Source: Takakia lepidozioides
Lineage: Eukaryota > Streptophyta > Takakiopsida > Takakiales > Takakiaceae
Length of the DNA stretch: 64,000 bases
Assembly (NCBI GenBank): GCA_030704615.1
Contig: CM060731.1
Coordinates: 66,442,756-66,506,755 of the forward strand
Direction of reading: 5' to 3'
The notes under the pieces are model-generated. The model searched no databases, was not told the origin of the DNA, and saw only the letters and a program-made list of their open reading frames with translations. This document shows, in pieces, positions 61,526 through 64,000 of the stretch. The position numbers were made by a program, and so were the translations under genes. Numbering within the stretch: position 1 is the first letter of the stretch; each line of letters begins with the position of its first letter.

Positions 61526-61662
61526 ATGACAAAAGTGTCTGAATGAAAAGTGAGCGCTAGAATTAATGCCACACGCTTCACTTTCCTGCACCCCCCAAAA
61601 CCCAAAACTCTGCCCCCTACGATTTTTCAAAGATGAGGGTACCCCCAGATAGATGGATCCGA

Positions 61663-61698
61663 GGCCGTCACTACTATTGAGGCCGTCACTACTATTGA
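61663..61698. repeat. Perfect 18-bp tandem duplication
   Basis: GGCCGTCACTACTATTGA occurs twice without a spacer. Confidence 0.95.
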
Positions 61699-62911
61699 CC
61701 TGCCGACGTGGCGTGCGGATAGCCCTCAGATGGAAGTGACTGGAAAAGTCACAAAAAAACCCATCTACAGAGCAGTTTTTGGTTTTTTGGAAAAACATTT
61801 GGGCATTCTTTTGCCCTGTGGGCCCTGCAGGATTACACCAGAGGAAACTTTATTTTGTAAAAAACTCCAAGAGCTTCCTTTCCCAGTGTAACTTAGTTTT
61901 TCTTTCATTGAACCCACCTGATTGCATATACAAAGGTGCCATATTTTTTTTGGGGAATTTGGCCCTCAAATTTCTTGAGGACATGTGTAACCCTGCAAAA
62001 GATTGTGACTCAGTTGGTCCGGCCCCCAGTATAAATCTCTGTCAGTGCAAATTTGCTTGGTCAAACAGAATTTTCCCCTAAAAACTTCCTTGGAGTTGAA
62101 AAAAATCCCTGATAAATTATTATAATCTCCCAAACGGAACGGTCAATTCTTCCCACTTAGAGCCGGGTTCCATGGGCAGCTGCAAGCGCCCCCCCATGAA
62201 TCGCCCCAGGATTCCAGGCTGCAAACGTCATGTGTGTATTTGTATTTTTGTTTACTGAATGTGACTTCGGACCAGTGTTTTTTTTTTCACTTTTCCAAAA
62301 TCGCTGGCAGGGCGACATGTAGATTCTACCCAACGCCCATGTGGCGAGAATAACGAGGTGATAGAGCTGGAAAAGAGGCTATATTACAGGTGTCATATTT
62401 TAACAGGTCCAAGTAGGACAAATCTGGCTTCTGGTATTTGTCCTTTGGCGCTTTCTGGCGATTTTCTTGATTTTTAATCCCATAATTCCTTAGTAAAAGT
62501 AGCTTACCCATTTTCCAGGTCGAAATCTGGCGATTCGCCAGAAAAAAAAAAACTGCTTCGGACAGAGTCCGATGATGATCTCACAAGCCATCCTAAAAAA
62601 TGAACCATTTTGAGAACAAGCAATGACATTAAAATATGATGTCTCTTTTCAACCATATCATGGTAGGTCCCCCAAACAAAGAAGAACTAGATGTTTTTTT
62701 TCCCTACGTAAAGAACTGGGGCTGATTTCTCTTCGTTAATATTGTTTTGTTATACATCATAATAGCCAACTATGAGAGGAGGGCATTACCAAAAAAGTAT
62801 AATGCACAATGCCCACTGCACTCCGTGTAATGCACACGTCCGACATTTCCTTATCTCTTACCTTCAAGATCTTTTCCTTCACTAAAGAGGCGCTATTGGA
62901 CGAAATAGGAT

Positions 62912-63007
62912 ATTCCCTAAGGGGCGCCCCCACGGATCCGCCCCTTGCTAAGGGGCGCAAAAAAGCCGTCCCTTCAAGGGGCGGATGGATTTCGCGGCGC
63001 CCCTAAC
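62912..63007. repeat. GC-rich inverted repeat (foldback)
   Basis: Left arm from CTAAGGGGCGCCCC to GATCCGCCCCTTG (about 62917-62947) pairs with the right arm CAAGGGGCGGAT to GGCGCCCCTAA (62975-63006) with small bulges. It is sharply GC-rich against AT-rich flanks. Confidence 0.65.
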
Positions 63008-64000
63008 GGACAGCTTTGTCTTTTCCTACAGCGGGCCCGCAGCCTTACAAAAAATTATTTCTTTCCATCCAAACTAAGCTAGATTTTAAGAGAGGGAATG
63101 ATTTTTGACATTTCATCCACAACCTATATTAATAGGCCATTTACTATGTCATTGACCCACAACAATTGGTGCCAAAGACTTCTAGAGGGGTGAATGGAAA
63201 GGTGTCCATGGAACCACCCCTTCTCATTTTGAAGGGGCGATTCCTTCTTGGGGCCCGCCCCCTTGGGGGTGTAAAGCCCCATACTTGCTTACGCCTGGAA
63301 ATAACCCGTTTCATCCAAAACGGCGATACACATTCATAGTATATTTTTTTGGCGTATAAAGCCATTAATCCGTTACAATGATGTTTAGGTTAGGGTTAGT
63401 TTAGGCTGGTGGCTTGATCTTGGCCCTTCATTAGATCTAGGGCTGCTAAGCAGCACTGTGGACTTGGGCCTATAAAGCCTCGCGGGCCACTACGGTTAGG
63501 GCTTTTGTATAAAGATGGCGCCCTGACACAAGGTCAGGGCGGTGTACTCGGGTGTTGTTGTATATGTGATTTTAGGTGTACAAGTTTTTGGATGAGAGCT
63601 GCTTAGTGTCTGATTCGTATGTTTGATCCTCCTCTCGCGCGTTGCTTGCTCTTTCCGCTCGCCCCTTTGTTGTGCAACTTCACTTCTTGAGAGGAAATGA
63701 GTATATGCTTCAGGCTTGTTTTATGGTGGAGACGCCGGGTACTCTAGGCGTGGTGGATCCTGCCCGCACTGTCAGGATCAGTTAGGTCCTTCGTGGGATT
63801 TGTTCTACGTCTTGCTGCCTAAGTGGTTCGCTAATGCGTGTTATCGATGGCGGCTCCTCGCTTTGCCCTATTTTCTCCTGCTGCTGTGATTTTGCTGTCT
63901 CACGATGTGCGTTGGGGTGTGATTGCAGGGGATGGCTACAGTTCGTGATTTGTCTTGTGTAGCTCGTAGAGAGGGGGAGAGCCTGTTCCTTCATATTAGC
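63008..64000. other. No gene seen; TATA-like box and a hairpin
   Basis: A TTTTGTATAAAG at about 63503-63514 is followed by a perfect 8-bp hairpin GCCCTGAC, 5-nt loop, GTCAGGGC at 63520-63540. This could be the start of a transcription unit or an LTR running off the window, but no coding sequence supports either. A short GGTTAGGGTTAGTTTAGG at about 63388 is telomere-like only by chance length. Confidence 0.35.

Noticed and set aside
63382-63402. Telomere-like GGTTAGGGTTAG
   Set aside because: Only two imperfect units; chance is sufficient.

Overview
The window is nuclear DNA of a land plant. The evidence is spliced genes with clean GT-AG introns, two proteins with plastid-transit-like N termini, an ABCG half-transporter, a nucellin-like aspartic protease, a pentatricopeptide-repeat (PPR) fragment, a chromodomain Ty3 element, tRNA-derived SINEs, and CCCTAAA-type (plant telomere) repeats. 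The mixture of introns of 0.1-1.1 kb with abundant degraded transposons and two divergent RNase-H-like transposase families fits a medium or large genome, perhaps a seed-free plant. I cannot name the species from the sequence. Layout, left to right: 0-3.9 kb is largely featureless, with a short tandem duplication, degraded coding sequence and a tRNA-derived remnant beside a 17-bp-stem hairpin. 4.0-8.2 kb (minus) is a two-exon transposase-like gene with frameshifts and stops. 8.75-9.72 kb (minus) is a decayed hAT-like DUF4371 transposase. 9.75-12.66 kb (plus) is the 3' half of a chromovirus (integrase, chromodomain and a probable LTR). 12.8-18.3 kb (minus) is a Ty1/copia pol split by a 4-kb block that contains a PPR pseudogene and unidentified open frames. 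18.3-27.5 kb is AT-rich and holds an intact nine-exon aspartic protease gene, a SINE nested inside an older SINE, and a hAT-type MITE. 28.1-42.9 kb is the gene-rich core, all on the plus strand: a complete 12-exon ABCG transporter (667 aa), a complete 4-exon plastid-type DnaJ zinc-finger protein (218 aa), and a 7-or-more-exon conserved-looking membrane protein that I could not name. 44-48.2 kb is repeat-rich: a second dispersed repeat, a SINE with a perfect target duplication, a Harbinger-type MITE, simple repeats, and an inverted copy of the chromovirus LTR. 48.2-51.5 kb (plus) is a second transposase-like element (DUF7869 type). 52.6-59.3 kb is a degenerate telomere-like block followed by 4.5 kb of interleaved satellite-like repeats. 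59.6-60.9 kb is a complete three-exon hotdog acyl-CoA thioesterase gene (171 aa). The last 3 kb has only foldbacks and short repeats. The five host genes share the plus strand but are independently spliced and not an operon. The gene models for the protease, ABCG, DnaJ-like protein and thioesterase were assembled by hand; every exon junction keeps phase and the reading frames close on a stop codon. Nothing here is a confirmed new system. The most novel-looking items are the tRNA-SINE family with a nested pair, the two transposase families with parallel catalytic-motif layouts, the defined MITEs, and the minisatellite just upstream of the DnaJ-like start codon.
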